64,000 bases of DNA from contig NZ_KZ454938.1 in NCBI RefSeq assembly GCF_002797325.1, positions 1,562,267-1,626,266 of the forward strand, given 5' to 3'. Position numbers and translations under genes: made by a program. Shown here in pieces: positions 35,148 to 44,924 of this stretch; position 1 is the stretch's first letter; each line of letters begins with the position of its first letter. The notes below the pieces were generated by a model. That model saw nothing but the letters and a program-made list of their open reading frames with translations, searched no databases and was not told the DNA's origin. Origin of the DNA: Bacillus sp. FJAT-45037 (lineage in GTDB: Bacteria; Bacillota; Bacilli; Bacillales; Bacillaceae_D).

Positions 35148-35870
35148 TTACTTACTTTTAATCTCTCCACTCTCAATCTTACGAATTAACTGAGCCATCA
35201 TCTGCCACACATACAGGTTATCTACTTGATTACGAGGATTACGACCATCTGTTAAGCCGTAATCTATTACTAATTGACGGTCACGTTCTTGTCCTTCTGA
35301 TAAGTGTGTATTTGCTCCCACGGTACCACCTCTTCTCTTAAGATTAAATGCTTTTGCTAATCCATTTACATGCCCTTGTGCTGCTGTGATGAGGAAATTG
35401 GGATCTCTCAACCTAGCCGCATCTGTTGTACGATCAATAAACAATACTTCGGTTAAAATAGCCGGCATGCTTGTGTTTCGAAGTACGGAAAAGTTCGCCT
35501 CTTTCTTCCCACGATCAGTAACACCAATCAACTTCAAAATTTCGTCATGAACAATGTTCTGAGCATTTACTGATCCAGTTGAACGAGTTGTGTGGATAAA
35601 AGATTCAAATCCTGTTCCCCCACCCGCATTCACATGGACAGAAATAAAGTAGTCAGCTCCCCATGCGTTGGCTAGATTTGCACGTTGCTCTAGAGTTAAA
35701 AAGGAGTCCGTATCTCGCGTCATTCTCACTTCTACATTCTCATACTCTGCAATAAGATAATCTCGCATTGCTAACCCTATCGTTAATACTAGATCTTTTT
35801 CTCGTAAACCGTTTGCTTGTGCTCCCGGATCACTTCCCCCATGTCCGGGATCAATCATAATTTTTACCAT
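35148..35870 (-). CDS. Phage endolysin, N-acetylmuramoyl-L-alanine amidase (Amidase_3)
   Basis: The 240-residue protein has an N-terminal Amidase_3 domain: KIMIDPGHGGSDPGAQANGL with zinc His, a Glu ligand in GLREKDLVLTIG, SVHVNAGGGTGFESFIHTT with the second zinc His, and LTEVLFID with the catalytic Glu. A C-terminal part (about 185-240) carries a repeat-like wall-binding segment (RQLVIDYGLTDGRNPRNQVD, NLYVWQMMAQLIRKIE). There is no signal peptide, so release needs the holin. It cuts the amide bond between muramic acid and the stem peptide. It is the last gene of the late transcript. Confidence 0.93.
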   Translation of the reverse strand: MVKIMIDPGHGGSDPGAQANGLREKDLVLTIGLAMRDYLIAEYENVEVRMTRDTDSFLTLEQRANLANAWGADYFISVHVNAGGGTGFESFIHTTRSTGSVNAQNIVHDEILKLIGVTDRGKKEANFSVLRNTSMPAILTEVLFIDRTTDAARLRDPNFLITAAQGHVNGLAKAFNLKRRGGTVGANTHLSEGQERDRQLVIDYGLTDGRNPRNQVDNLYVWQMMAQLIRKIESGEIKSK

Positions 35871-35945
35871 AATAAATTCCTCCTTAATGTCATCAAATGA
35901 TTTATCTTAAATTTAAGGAACGGCTTGTACCTACTTTGCTAAGCT

Positions 35946-36077
35946 TTACACATTTGTCTCTTCATGCTGCTTACACTCGTTACAAACTGGTTCACCATGA
36001 GAACCTTCTGCGAATAAGTCTTGCTCCCACTCGATTTCTTTACCGCAATACACACACTCTGTAGTTAACTTAGTCAT
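35946..36077 (-). CDS. Small zinc-ribbon-like phage protein
   Basis: The 43-residue frame reads MTKLTTECVYCGKEIEWEQD and ends with CNECKQHEETNV. The two CxxC pairs, 29 residues apart, form a plausible zinc ribbon. GGAGATG is six bases before the ATG and the start overlaps the holin stop (ATGACTAA), a typical phage arrangement. It lies between holin and endolysin. Role unknown. Confidence 0.65.
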   Translation of the reverse strand: MTKLTTECVYCGKEIEWEQDLFAEGSHGEPVCNECKQHEETNV

Positions 36078-36480
36078 GCTTTTCATCTCCTTTAGAGTTA
36101 CTCGTATCAATCACTTGCAAGCTATCTTTAATGGCATTTGGTACCTTACCACCAATTTGAGTGTAGTTTTCTAAGATACTCAAACTTTCAACAGAAATAT
36201 AAAAAAACACCGTAGCTATTGCTACCGCACCGTTCAAATCCAATATGATATCAATAATATTAGCTACTATAATTATCCCAAAAGCACCTATCTTTCGAGC
36301 ATATCCGAAGTAAGCTGTTCGACTTCTTAACCTTTTTTCTTTTATTGCTCTAGTTATACCAGTAGCTATATCGATAAGCATCAGTAAAGCTAAAAGATCT
36401 AAAAACTTTACTCCGCCAAACAAGTACATGTGTATGACATCTAAACTTTCTCGATTAAACCATAGTGTTAATTGTTCCAT
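36070..36480 (-). CDS. Phage holin (toxin secretion/phage lysis holin family)
   Basis: The 136-residue membrane protein has three or four helices (FGGVKFLDLLALLMLIDIATG, KIGAFGIIIVANIIDIIL, AVAIATVFFYISVESLSILE) and a charged tail ending NSKGDEKHD. The motif IDIATGITRAIKEKRLRS after the first helix is the hallmark of this Bacillus phage holin family. It forms membrane lesions that release the endolysin. The ATG at 36480 has GAGAGGAG five bases upstream. Confidence 0.93.
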   Translation of the reverse strand: MEQLTLWFNRESLDVIHMYLFGGVKFLDLLALLMLIDIATGITRAIKEKRLRSRTAYFGYARKIGAFGIIIVANIIDIILDLNGAVAIATVFFYISVESLSILENYTQIGGKVPNAIKDSLQVIDTSNSKGDEKHD

Positions 36481-36790
36481 CTTTTCTCCTCTCAACCCTA
36501 TATTCTCTAATCATCTTCCTAATGTAATACCGAGCATTAATATCTGGATAAATCATGACATCCTTTTCAAGCTTGTATTCATCCATTTCTTCTTCTGGTA
36601 TGTTCATGTTTACAACTTCGACACACCCACACTCACAAGATTCAAGCATTAGATTATAATATTCTCCGTATTCTTCATTAAACTCACTTACATAATTTTC
36701 TGGGATGATGTGAACGGACTCTCTATCACAGTTGGCACATTTAACATCTACTTTCCCACTTTGAAACTTTGTGATCACGCTTGGTACCAT
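36455..36790 (-). CDS. Hypothetical phage protein with paired cysteines
   Basis: The roughly 111-residue protein has CANCDRESVHIIPENYV and CECGCVEVVNMNIPEEEMDE. These two Cys pairs could bind zinc; a basic tail follows (YYIRKMIREYRVERRKDG). The start is uncertain: ATG at 36790, TTG at 36799 and GTG at 36778 are all possible around GGAGAGG. It overlaps the tail gene upstream and the holin gene downstream and belongs to the late transcript. Function unknown. Confidence 0.65.
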   Translation of the reverse strand: MVPSVITKFQSGKVDVKCANCDRESVHIIPENYVSEFNEEYGEYYNLMLESCECGCVEVVNMNIPEEEMDEYKLEKDVMIYPDINARYYIRKMIREYRVERRKDGTINTMV

Positions 36791-39147
36791 CCTCTCCAAA
36801 ACATATACGTGTTAGAACCTTGCCCCTCAAGACCAAAGAAAAATCCTTCTTGTGCGATATGGAAAACTGATGGGGTTAAGTTGGTATGACTTCTATTATT
36901 TAACGTAAAGCTAATACTGGAAGGAGTGTATGTTTTATTCACCTTGAAATTCACTCCTTGACCGGCTACTGATCCTCCAGATCGAAAATCATGCCCACCT
37001 ACACCACAATACCCACGCTCCGAGGTGGTCTTCGTAAGATTCCCCCATATTTGCATACCTGTTTCTAACTTGGCATTTGCTTGACCGAATATCGTTACTT
37101 CTCCAGTTAGCTGATTCGTATTAACATAGGCATTTGATCCACCAATTCTAGTAGAACGGATAGAACTTAACATTAGATCTTGATTCACGGCTCGAATACT
37201 AGTTCCTGTTGCAAGAAAAATTCCATTTTCTTGATTGTGATTGCTGTGATTACGTCCAACGTACAGATACCTTCCGATTCTTGCATCCGTATCTAAATCT
37301 AGAGTGACCCCCGATAAAATGCCCGCTTTGATCACTCCTGCATCGATACCAGCAGCACTAATTAAGTCAGTAGTTATTGTGCCTGCGGCAATTTCTAATG
37401 CAGTAATTGTCCCTGCCTTAATTTCTCTAGCAGTTATAGCATTGGCGGCAATTTTTCCTGCTGTCACTGCATTTGCCATGATTTTATCAGCTACAACCGC
37501 AAAAGCAGCAAGCTTCTCTGTTCCTACTGCCCCGTTTGCTATCTTATTCATCGTGACTGCAACATCGGCTAATGCTCTTGATACGATGGCTTGATTCGCA
37601 ATCTGACTTTCTACAACCTGCCCCTGTAATTCACTCATGTTTGTTCGAGTAAACTTTACCCACTGACCACCGACAAATCGTTTCCACACTGGAGGATTAG
37701 AACTTTCATCTAGCCAAAGGTCATAAGGATCAGGACTCTGAGGCGTTGTACCACCCCGATAAATTTTCTTCTCATAAAACTGAGACATTTGTTCTTTTAC
37801 ATCTTCTGTAATGCCCTCTGTCTTCTCATCTACATAATCCTTTGCTTTATCCTCCGCTTCTTTGGCTCGATCATCTGAGTAATCAGTGCCACGGTTATAG
37901 GTATCTTCATCCCGTCGATCAATCTCTCCTTTATCGTAGGTGATCTCTCTGACATTTCCCTCATTGATCTTACGAGCAAGAATGGCACGTAGATGCTTAA
38001 ATGTAGCCATGATCTCATCTTCTGAATACTCAATGAAATCACCGAGAAAGTATTTCTTTTGACTGGCATCTGATACAGAACGCTCAATCGTTACGACTCG
38101 AGCATCTAAATAAAGCGGGGGAATAAAGGACGTATCTTTCACCCTCGTATAGTCGCCTAGCCTTATCTTCTCATGCTCATAGCCAAAGATATGTTCTATA
38201 CTCGCTGTATCTGCTTCATACATAATAACAGAGTTGATACGCTTATCTAAGGCAGATTGCGTAAGCTCTGTAAGACGTTCAACAGTCATATCTAAATCGT
38301 TCGTCTCAGGCATGTAGATATCCCACAGGTGACGACCATCACGGCTCCAACGCTCTCTCGCTTCATCATCTTGAATACGGACGATATGCCTTGTCCCATC
38401 TTCTCTTTCAGGACCGATACCGACTAGAGCCGTTACAATCTCATCTGTCTTTTCCTTACGTGTGATATTGATTAAATCCTTGCCAAGCTCAACCTCTTTC
38501 TTGCCATCAATTCCACGTTTAGTAATCAAGTCCACATAACGACCAACAATGCGGCTGCCTCTGATCTCTACTCGAAAACGCAACTCTAATTCAAATAGAG
38601 TAGCAATCTGTTTCAGAAGCTTAAAAGGATTGGTGTGATCCTCTAAGGTAAGCTTACGAGCACCTGCATATTCAGTGATCCCTCTAGTCCATTCTGTACC
38701 AATAAGCGCAAAGTCCAACGATGTGTTAACCGTTTGACCTTCAAGCACCACGGGATCAATCACTTTCTGCTTTGCAAGTTCTTCATAAGAAGCTGTGCTA
38801 TATACTTCTTTGATCTTATTGCTGGATTGATGAGTTTCACTAATAATGAACTCACGAAAAAAACCGTCCTCACCGGGTATGATGATACGGTTTCGTTTAG
38901 AGACATATTCAGCTTCTTTCACATTTGCTTGCATATTGAAATCAAACGTTTCAAGGTTGTTTTCTAGTGACTCCGTATGGACATCTTCAAAGAAAACAGC
39001 CGTTTCTTCTTTGTTTTCAAGTGTCGCTACAATATTTTCCGTTTTGTAATCCAGCACATGGACAATTGGATTAACGACTGCTTTCTTTTCGGTGCGTTCC
39101 GTTTGTCCGATGTAGGTGCTGGCAACCTGAGTAATGTTTTTAGTCAT
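36775..39147 (-). CDS. Phage tail-associated protein (Tal, prophage endopeptidase tail family)
   Basis: The 790-residue protein begins with the minor structural/Prophage_tail N-terminal domain of Gram-positive siphoviruses: LDYKTENIVATLENKEE, FDFNMQANVKEAEYVSKRNR, and gp27-like barrel segments to about residue 380. A coiled-coil stretch follows (about 385-460, DDRAKEAEDKAKDYVDEKT). Then come Ala-rich hexapeptide-like repeats (LAAFAVVADKIMANAVTAGK, IAANAITAREIKAGTITALE) forming a triple beta-helix shaft, and a C-terminal beta-rich tip (residues 630-790). It forms the tail tip hub and fibre contacting the host wall. AAAGGATG precedes the ATG. Confidence 0.88.
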   Translation of the reverse strand: MTKNITQVASTYIGQTERTEKKAVVNPIVHVLDYKTENIVATLENKEETAVFFEDVHTESLENNLETFDFNMQANVKEAEYVSKRNRIIIPGEDGFFREFIISETHQSSNKIKEVYSTASYEELAKQKVIDPVVLEGQTVNTSLDFALIGTEWTRGITEYAGARKLTLEDHTNPFKLLKQIATLFELELRFRVEIRGSRIVGRYVDLITKRGIDGKKEVELGKDLINITRKEKTDEIVTALVGIGPEREDGTRHIVRIQDDEARERWSRDGRHLWDIYMPETNDLDMTVERLTELTQSALDKRINSVIMYEADTASIEHIFGYEHEKIRLGDYTRVKDTSFIPPLYLDARVVTIERSVSDASQKKYFLGDFIEYSEDEIMATFKHLRAILARKINEGNVREITYDKGEIDRRDEDTYNRGTDYSDDRAKEAEDKAKDYVDEKTEGITEDVKEQMSQFYEKKIYRGGTTPQSPDPYDLWLDESSNPPVWKRFVGGQWVKFTRTNMSELQGQVVESQIANQAIVSRALADVAVTMNKIANGAVGTEKLAAFAVVADKIMANAVTAGKIAANAITAREIKAGTITALEIAAGTITTDLISAAGIDAGVIKAGILSGVTLDLDTDARIGRYLYVGRNHSNHNQENGIFLATGTSIRAVNQDLMLSSIRSTRIGGSNAYVNTNQLTGEVTIFGQANAKLETGMQIWGNLTKTTSERGYCGVGGHDFRSGGSVAGQGVNFKVNKTYTPSSISFTLNNRSHTNLTPSVFHIAQEGFFFGLEGQGSNTYMFWRGWYQA

Positions 39148-39185
39148 GGTTCACATCCTTTCTAGTTGATTTCATTTAAGTACAA

Positions 39186-39214
39186 ATAAAGAAGCCAACA
39201 TTATTTGTTGGCTT
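39186..39214 (-). terminator. Internal late-transcript terminator
   Basis: AAGAAGCCAACA-TTATT-TGTTGGCTTCTT is a perfect 12-bp hairpin between the 96-residue gene and the tail gene. It lacks a long T-run on the minus strand (TTTATTTG), so it may only partly stop transcription or protect mRNA ends. Confidence 0.65.
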
Positions 39215-39255
39215 CTTGCTTATTACAAATTTAAAGCAATCATTAGTTTAATAGA

Positions 39256-39546
39256 TTATTTGGTAACATTGTACCGATCAGCTGAGTCTTTTCCATATAA
39301 CCAAAAATCTGTACGATCTGGATAGTCAGTATACGAAATCTGTTTCACTTCATTAGTAGTAACAGAAGTCTGCTGCATATCAACTGTTATATCGTTACCA
39401 CTAACAATCACATTAACAACACTATCATTTTTGTACTCAGGGTAATCAGGGCTTTCCTCTACCCTATATCTCACCTTTTTACCTTTAGAATTCTCAAGAG
39501 TAGTTGTAAAATGCTTAACTTGTTCAGAAAATGTAGGCTTCTCCAT
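39256..39546 (-). CDS. Hypothetical phage protein, 96 residues
   Basis: The soluble, charged protein starts MEKPTFSEQVKHFTTTLENS and contains several beta strands (VRYRVEESPDYPEYKNDSVV, NVIVSGNDITVDMQQTSV) ending KDSADRYNVTK. AAAGGGGTG is eight bases before the ATG. It is inserted between the Dit and Tal genes and followed by a hairpin, so it may be an independent accessory gene. No family recognised. Confidence 0.65.
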   Translation of the reverse strand: MEKPTFSEQVKHFTTTLENSKGKKVRYRVEESPDYPEYKNDSVVNVIVSGNDITVDMQQTSVTTNEVKQISYTDYPDRTDFWLYGKDSADRYNVTK

Positions 39547-39643
39547 TTATTGCACCCCTTTCAATATACCTATATAATAATACCACATATAACCAATAAA
39601 TAGTTCGAAAAACACAAACTAATTGCAATTTTTTTAAATAGTG

Positions 39644-39742
39644 TTACTCAACTATGCTTCCATCTAACATTTGCACCAATTGGCTATATTCTTCTTGAAT
39701 GATGCTACTGTTAAGTAAGAAATCATCAAGCTTAATCATCAT
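39644..39742 (-). CDS. Possible 32-residue phage peptide
   Basis: The frame reads MMIKLDDFLLNSSIIQEEYS and ends QLVQMLDGSIVE. A weak GGGAAG precedes the two ATGs. It lies between Dit and the 96-residue gene, in a stretch otherwise empty. Small acidic peptides sit at this place in some phages, but the evidence is thin. Confidence 0.3.
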   Translation of the reverse strand: MMIKLDDFLLNSSIIQEEYSQLVQMLDGSIVE

Positions 39743-39781
39743 GTCTTCCCTAGTTCCATATGTGCCTTTTTAACAGCTCCT

Positions 39782-41212
39782 TTACTTAAAACGTTCTCTC
39801 CACTCCATACTTAACTCGACTTCACCACTTGAGCTATAACTAATGATATTGTCCCCTTTGTGAAGTGCAAAAAAAGAAGCACCAAAATCTTTTAAGTGCT
39901 TCGCATCTTCCCCATTGATTCGAATGTCATTGGTTCTGTGGTCAATTTCGATTTCATCACCCGCATGAGCAATATAAGGAATGCCTTGTTGCTGATTCAA
40001 ACGCCATACTCTAATTTCATGAACAGCAATATCTCTTACCCAATGTTTGGTACCGTGCTGACCAATGTGGATCTGTACCTGCGCTAATTGATTCATGTAT
40101 CGCTCATTCACGTCCACGTAGACCTCTTGCCATACGGTGTTGTGTCTATGTCCATTGTGAATATCAATTTTAGCAATGTATGCATGCCATTTGGTTCCTT
40201 GGCGTTGCAGACGCATAATCCCGTAAAAGTGATTCCATACACCAGGACGCACACCCGATGTGTTAATGAGATGATGGCCACCTAATAGTGCTCCAGCTCT
40301 TGCTTCCCCGGTATTTTCGTCTGTTGTGACTCTCAAGTCTTTCATGGCTACCTTGCCGATTGGATTATTGTTTATGTCCAAAAGAGTAATTTCCAAGCGT
40401 CCTGCTTCTGAAACCTCTGTTGTTTTGAGAGAGCAATAGACATCGATCTTAAAATCTTGTAACGTACTCGCTAGACTCTTTTTAACCGCTGGCCCATGCC
40501 AATTAGCGCCTTGACCGTATGACTGCGCTCGAAAGCTCTCCCCATCCGTATGCATCTGACCGGCTACAATTCCACCTTCCACATCATTAGCTGCTGTCCA
40601 ACCTGTTAAACTGCTTAGCGTATCTCGTAGGATAAGTGTTTCAGGTGCAAATACTGCCTCCTCTACTGACAAAGGTTGCCCAATCCTCATGTAGCCTTGA
40701 TCCGTTACAATATCTAAATTTGTGATGGATTCTTTCACCGTCGCTTTAAACACTGGGTACGTGGGAGCTGTGCCTTCATTAGTGATGGTTAGTAGTTCAG
40801 AAGGAAATGAGCCGGATCTCTCTTCTCCATATTTATATGGGTCTTCTAGTATGACCCTTACCGTTATTTCTTCAAATCCCCTAGCAGTTTGTTTAACTTC
40901 AAATGGACCTTCAACCCTTGCCATCCAATACCATTTTCTACCCTCGAATTGTAAAGGTTGCGGTTCGTCATAATCAAAATAATTAACTATTGAGTTGATT
41001 ATTTCATCACTTGATCTTTTCGCATAACGATTTTTGATGATCAAAGGTAAATCAAATTCTGTTGAAATAGTCCTTCTCTTCTTTACTAGGAGACGTCCAT
41101 TTATATTTTGTGACCGCTCAAACTCGTTAGAAAATGAGGGGATTCTAAAAGATCCCCCCACTTCCACGTTTAATAACTCACGCCCTGCATAGCTTATTTT
41201 CAATTCACTCAC
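39782..41212 (-). CDS. Distal tail protein Dit with a large carbohydrate-binding-type insert
   Basis: The 476-residue protein is about twice the length of a classical Dit. Residues 1-150 are the Sipho_tail N-terminal domain (ELLNVEVGGSFRIPSFSNEF, RRTISTEFDLPLIIKNRY, FEEITVRVILEDPYKYG). The last 60 residues close the galectin-like part (GIPYIAHAGDEIEIDHRTND, and HKGDNIISYSSSGEVEL). In between, about residues 190-420, is an inserted beta-sandwich (LSSLTGWTAANDVEGGIVAG, VWNHFYGIMRLQRQGTKWHA). This fits an evolved Dit whose insert binds host wall sugars. It overlaps the tape-measure stop by four bases. Confidence 0.88.
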   Translation of the reverse strand: MSELKISYAGRELLNVEVGGSFRIPSFSNEFERSQNINGRLLVKKRRTISTEFDLPLIIKNRYAKRSSDEIINSIVNYFDYDEPQPLQFEGRKWYWMARVEGPFEVKQTARGFEEITVRVILEDPYKYGEERSGSFPSELLTITNEGTAPTYPVFKATVKESITNLDIVTDQGYMRIGQPLSVEEAVFAPETLILRDTLSSLTGWTAANDVEGGIVAGQMHTDGESFRAQSYGQGANWHGPAVKKSLASTLQDFKIDVYCSLKTTEVSEAGRLEITLLDINNNPIGKVAMKDLRVTTDENTGEARAGALLGGHHLINTSGVRPGVWNHFYGIMRLQRQGTKWHAYIAKIDIHNGHRHNTVWQEVYVDVNERYMNQLAQVQIHIGQHGTKHWVRDIAVHEIRVWRLNQQQGIPYIAHAGDEIEIDHRTNDIRINGEDAKHLKDFGASFFALHKGDNIISYSSSGEVELSMEWRERFK

Positions 41213-44200
41213 CCCCTCCTTCTACCTTCATCCCGGTCTATAAATTCTCTTATATCTTTATAAAGTCCCTTGGCTGTACTCCTTGTTTCAAGTACTGCAA
41301 TTAAATCTTTATCTACCAATTTCATAAGCAAATCAATCATCTTTTGAGAGTATTCATTCTCTTTTGTGAGATGTTCAATTAGCTGTTTTAAAAGCTCAAT
41401 AACTTTATTATCTTCGTTAAAATTAACCGAAGGTAGTTGATGAGGTCTTTTCGCTCCACCATTTCGCTCGATATCTCGACCTGCTAAGGCAAGAAGTTTC
41501 ATAGCATCTGTAGCACGAGCAGGATCAGTAGGAATCACATACTCAGGATAACCACCGTCACCAAGCATCGTCATCATCGCTTCTTTAATTAAGCCACCTG
41601 TTTTAAACCCTTTTGGATTAATCGCTTTACCATTTTTACGCACTTCATAGTGAACGTGCGGACCTGTACTCATGCCTGTTGAACCGACTAATCCTAATAG
41701 CTGCCCTTTTGAAATGGATTGTCCAGTACGAGCAATATTCCGACTGTTATGAGCATACAAATGATCAAACATTCCGCTCTTGACCATAACCGTATTTCCA
41801 TAACCGCCCATCCATCCATTGAATGATACGGTTCCTGCGCTTTGAGAGAGTAAAGGAGTTCCAGTAGGGGCAGCGTAATCAATACCAGAGTGAAATCTAC
41901 GTGTACCTAAGACTGGATGTGTACGCCATCCAAATGGAGAAGTCATACGGAATGGAGCTCCGAATGTGGGATTGCCTGGAGACACTTCACTTTGAACGCC
42001 TTTTAACATTTCAACAACCGCATCACGTAAACCGGTGAATGATCCCCTCATGATACTACCGCCAAAATCATCAGCTTTCGGCATCGACACTCCTACAAAC
42101 TCCATAGCCTTATCGAATAGTTTTTTAGGTGCGTCTAATAGCCAACCAACTGCATCGCTAGCAAGGCTTTTAGCATTCTGCCATCCTGATTGAGCTTTAC
42201 CTTTTGCCCAATCAAATGCACGACCTACGCCTGTTTTATAGCCTGGCAAGCCCATGCCATCGGTTAGTAATCGTTCTGTTTCTTTGTTAGGGAGTACGCT
42301 TGAACCTTTAGGTAAGTTAAGAAGCTCAGCACCTTTTAATCCAAGGATTGTATAACCTTTACCTGGTATGTGAGCAAGCTCTTGTCCTTCCTCCCCGACG
42401 ACAGCAGGACCACCAGGATGATTCTTCGTCCCTTTTGCATACTGCGGAATGTTAATCTTAGGAATCGTTAAACTTACCCCAATCTTACCGAGTAAATTAT
42501 TCATTCCACCAACAACTTTATTTATACCAGTTTCTAAGGTTGACCCGATCGAATTGGCGAAAGACTTGACTCCTGATGTAGCTTTTGAAGCCATATTCTT
42601 GATTCCGTCACCTATGCGTCCTGGTAGCTCTTTGGCTGCTGTGACCATATCATCGAAACGAGATTTTAAGTTATCTCGTATATCACGGCCGACATCGAAA
42701 AAACGGTCTTTCATAACGGTGAATCGGCGAACGGCTTCAGTACGCATGTCAAGGACTCGCTTGATCGTGTTGTCTTTCAAATTCGTGAAGTGCCCTGTTA
42801 CGCTATCACGAATATTTGTGCCTAAAGAGAGGAAATTATCTTTTAAGTTAGTTACACGAGTAACAATATCATCTCTCATGACCTTAATACGATTAATCCC
42901 GTTGTCTTTTAGGTTGGTTACGTATGAAGTGAACCCACCAAGCAATTGAGATACGAGTTTTAGAGAGTTATCTTTCAAGCTACCAAAGAAATCTATAATG
43001 GCTTTAAACCCACCACTGAAGATGGTTTTTACACCCTGGATCATTTTCTTTGTATCGCCAGTAAAAAGACCTGCGAAAATTTGAATGATACCCATAATTG
43101 TATTTTTCGCAACTTCAAAAACTAGAGTGATAACAGCCCAAGCATTTTTAAAAATCATTTCAATTAACGGCATGAATTTTTTCGCGATTTTGAACATGCC
43201 TTGTAGCAAATCCAGTACGAAACTCATGATATTTTCTACCGCTTGTTGAATCGATTCTTTATTTTCATTCCAAAATTTCAGTATAGAATCACCGAATGCT
43301 TTGATCTGTTTGACTAAATTTTCAATGACTGGCTTAATGAAATCAATCGCCATTTGAAAGGCTTTTTTTGCCCCATCTAGTGCCGCATGAACACGTTCAC
43401 GGAAAATATCTGAAGAACGATAAGCGGTTATAAATCCGGCTGTTAAAGCCGCGATAATAGCAACCGTTATCCCTACCGGTCCCGTCAATGCGGTAAATGC
43501 TATTTTAAGTGCTGGCATCAATCCACCTACACGACCAACCCACATTGAAAGCTGACCAAATACAGATACTAGGGGACCCATAATTTTTAAGGCTGAACCG
43601 AACGCTAATAATAGGGGACCTACTGCTATTGCTGCACCTGCGGCAATCCCTATCCATCGTTTCGCGCCATCAGACAGTTCTCTCCACCATTTCATAAAGA
43701 CACTAATTCGCTCAATTACTTGGTCCATAGCATTTTGAATCGTCTCTCGAATCTGAGGCATGTTTGCAAGAACCCAATCAAGCAATCTTTGAAAGTGTGG
43801 CATAACCTCTAAACCAATAGAGTTTACTACACCGCCCATTGCACGTTTAATGTCGTCCTGAGCATCTTGAAAAGCTTCTGCTGCTTTTAATTGATCCTCA
43901 CTCATAACGATACCTAGTTCTTCTGCCTTTTGCTTCGCTTCGTCAATGGTTAGTGAACCATCTTGTAACGCTGGCATTAAATCTTGTGCCATCTTAGAAC
44001 CAAATAATTCAGCCGCCAAAGCAGACTTTTCTTGTTCACTTGTCATTTCCGATAAACTTTGGATAGATTGAGCAAAGGCATCCTCGGTAGAAACCGTACC
44101 TTCTCGCACACCATCCATATTCACGCCTAATTTAGTTAGGGCATTAGAATACTTTTTGTTTCCGTTAGCCGCTTCGCCCATGCGTTGATTCAATCGTTTC

Positions 44201-44889
44201 AATGAGTTTTCCATGATGTCTTGACTTATACCGTTCTGACTCGCCCAATAGTCCATTTCTTGATAAAAGTCTGTAGATACACCCATTTTTTTGGCGCCTT
44301 TTGCAATGGAATCAGCGTTTTCAGTTACTTTGTTTGTAAGTGCAAATAATGATACACCTACACCAGCAGCGGCTGCGCCTATACCTAAAACAGCGGTCGT
44401 CCATACCTTCCCAACGGATTGCATATTCCCGCCGACAGCAGACATTTTCTTTCCTGTTTCATCTATTTTTTGACCTGTTTTCGTCCAAGATGAGTTAGCT
44501 ATACGTTGTTCTTCACGTAATGCTTTTAATTCCTTTGTTACGCCCTCGGTATAGCTCTTTAAATTGTTTAGCTCAGCTGCTTGTTTGTTGTACTCTATTG
44601 CGGCTCTTTGCGCTTCCTTCGAACCTTCGCCATGCTGTGCAACCATATCTTTGTACTTTTTCTCGGCTTCGCTAGTGATCTTGGTTTGTACTTCAATCTT
44701 TTTGTTCAAGCCTTCTAGTCTTTTTTCATACTTGCCCACTGACCGATCGCTCTTGTCAAATTGAGACATATTCGCTCTCATTTCTGAGTTTACGGTTTTA
44801 AGGCTCTGTTTTAATCCTGTTAATCCTCGTTCAACTTGTACCGTATCTAAATCTAAGCCAATTGAAAGACCTTTTATCCTATCTGTCAT
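41209..44889 (-). CDS. Tail tape measure protein with C-terminal M23 peptidase
   Basis: The 1226-residue protein sets tail length. The N terminus is TP901-type (RIKGLSIGLDLDTVQVERGL, long coiled coil to about 130), then hydrophobic segments (about 155-190 and 420-500). A repetitive shaft region contains three VTNLKDN/FTNLKDN units near residues 650-710. A lysostaphin-like M23 domain lies at about 980-1090, with RFHSGIDYAAPTGTP and STGPHVHYEVRKNG supplying zinc His and Asp residues. The peptidase would cut peptidoglycan cross-bridges during DNA injection. It is the largest gene of the window and ends overlapping the Dit start. Confidence 0.93.
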   Translation of the reverse strand: MTDRIKGLSIGLDLDTVQVERGLTGLKQSLKTVNSEMRANMSQFDKSDRSVGKYEKRLEGLNKKIEVQTKITSEAEKKYKDMVAQHGEGSKEAQRAAIEYNKQAAELNNLKSYTEGVTKELKALREEQRIANSSWTKTGQKIDETGKKMSAVGGNMQSVGKVWTTAVLGIGAAAAGVGVSLFALTNKVTENADSIAKGAKKMGVSTDFYQEMDYWASQNGISQDIMENSLKRLNQRMGEAANGNKKYSNALTKLGVNMDGVREGTVSTEDAFAQSIQSLSEMTSEQEKSALAAELFGSKMAQDLMPALQDGSLTIDEAKQKAEELGIVMSEDQLKAAEAFQDAQDDIKRAMGGVVNSIGLEVMPHFQRLLDWVLANMPQIRETIQNAMDQVIERISVFMKWWRELSDGAKRWIGIAAGAAIAVGPLLLAFGSALKIMGPLVSVFGQLSMWVGRVGGLMPALKIAFTALTGPVGITVAIIAALTAGFITAYRSSDIFRERVHAALDGAKKAFQMAIDFIKPVIENLVKQIKAFGDSILKFWNENKESIQQAVENIMSFVLDLLQGMFKIAKKFMPLIEMIFKNAWAVITLVFEVAKNTIMGIIQIFAGLFTGDTKKMIQGVKTIFSGGFKAIIDFFGSLKDNSLKLVSQLLGGFTSYVTNLKDNGINRIKVMRDDIVTRVTNLKDNFLSLGTNIRDSVTGHFTNLKDNTIKRVLDMRTEAVRRFTVMKDRFFDVGRDIRDNLKSRFDDMVTAAKELPGRIGDGIKNMASKATSGVKSFANSIGSTLETGINKVVGGMNNLLGKIGVSLTIPKINIPQYAKGTKNHPGGPAVVGEEGQELAHIPGKGYTILGLKGAELLNLPKGSSVLPNKETERLLTDGMGLPGYKTGVGRAFDWAKGKAQSGWQNAKSLASDAVGWLLDAPKKLFDKAMEFVGVSMPKADDFGGSIMRGSFTGLRDAVVEMLKGVQSEVSPGNPTFGAPFRMTSPFGWRTHPVLGTRRFHSGIDYAAPTGTPLLSQSAGTVSFNGWMGGYGNTVMVKSGMFDHLYAHNSRNIARTGQSISKGQLLGLVGSTGMSTGPHVHYEVRKNGKAINPKGFKTGGLIKEAMMTMLGDGGYPEYVIPTDPARATDAMKLLALAGRDIERNGGAKRPHQLPSVNFNEDNKVIELLKQLIEHLTKENEYSQKMIDLLMKLVDKDLIAVLETRSTAKGLYKDIREFIDRDEGRRRG

Positions 44890-44924
44890 TAAGTCCCCTC
44901 CTTCCCTCTAAAATGAAATTCACT

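Noticed and set aside
42449-42949. 166-codon plus-strand frame opposite the tape measure gene
   Set aside because: Antisense of a repetitive coding region; no ribosome site.
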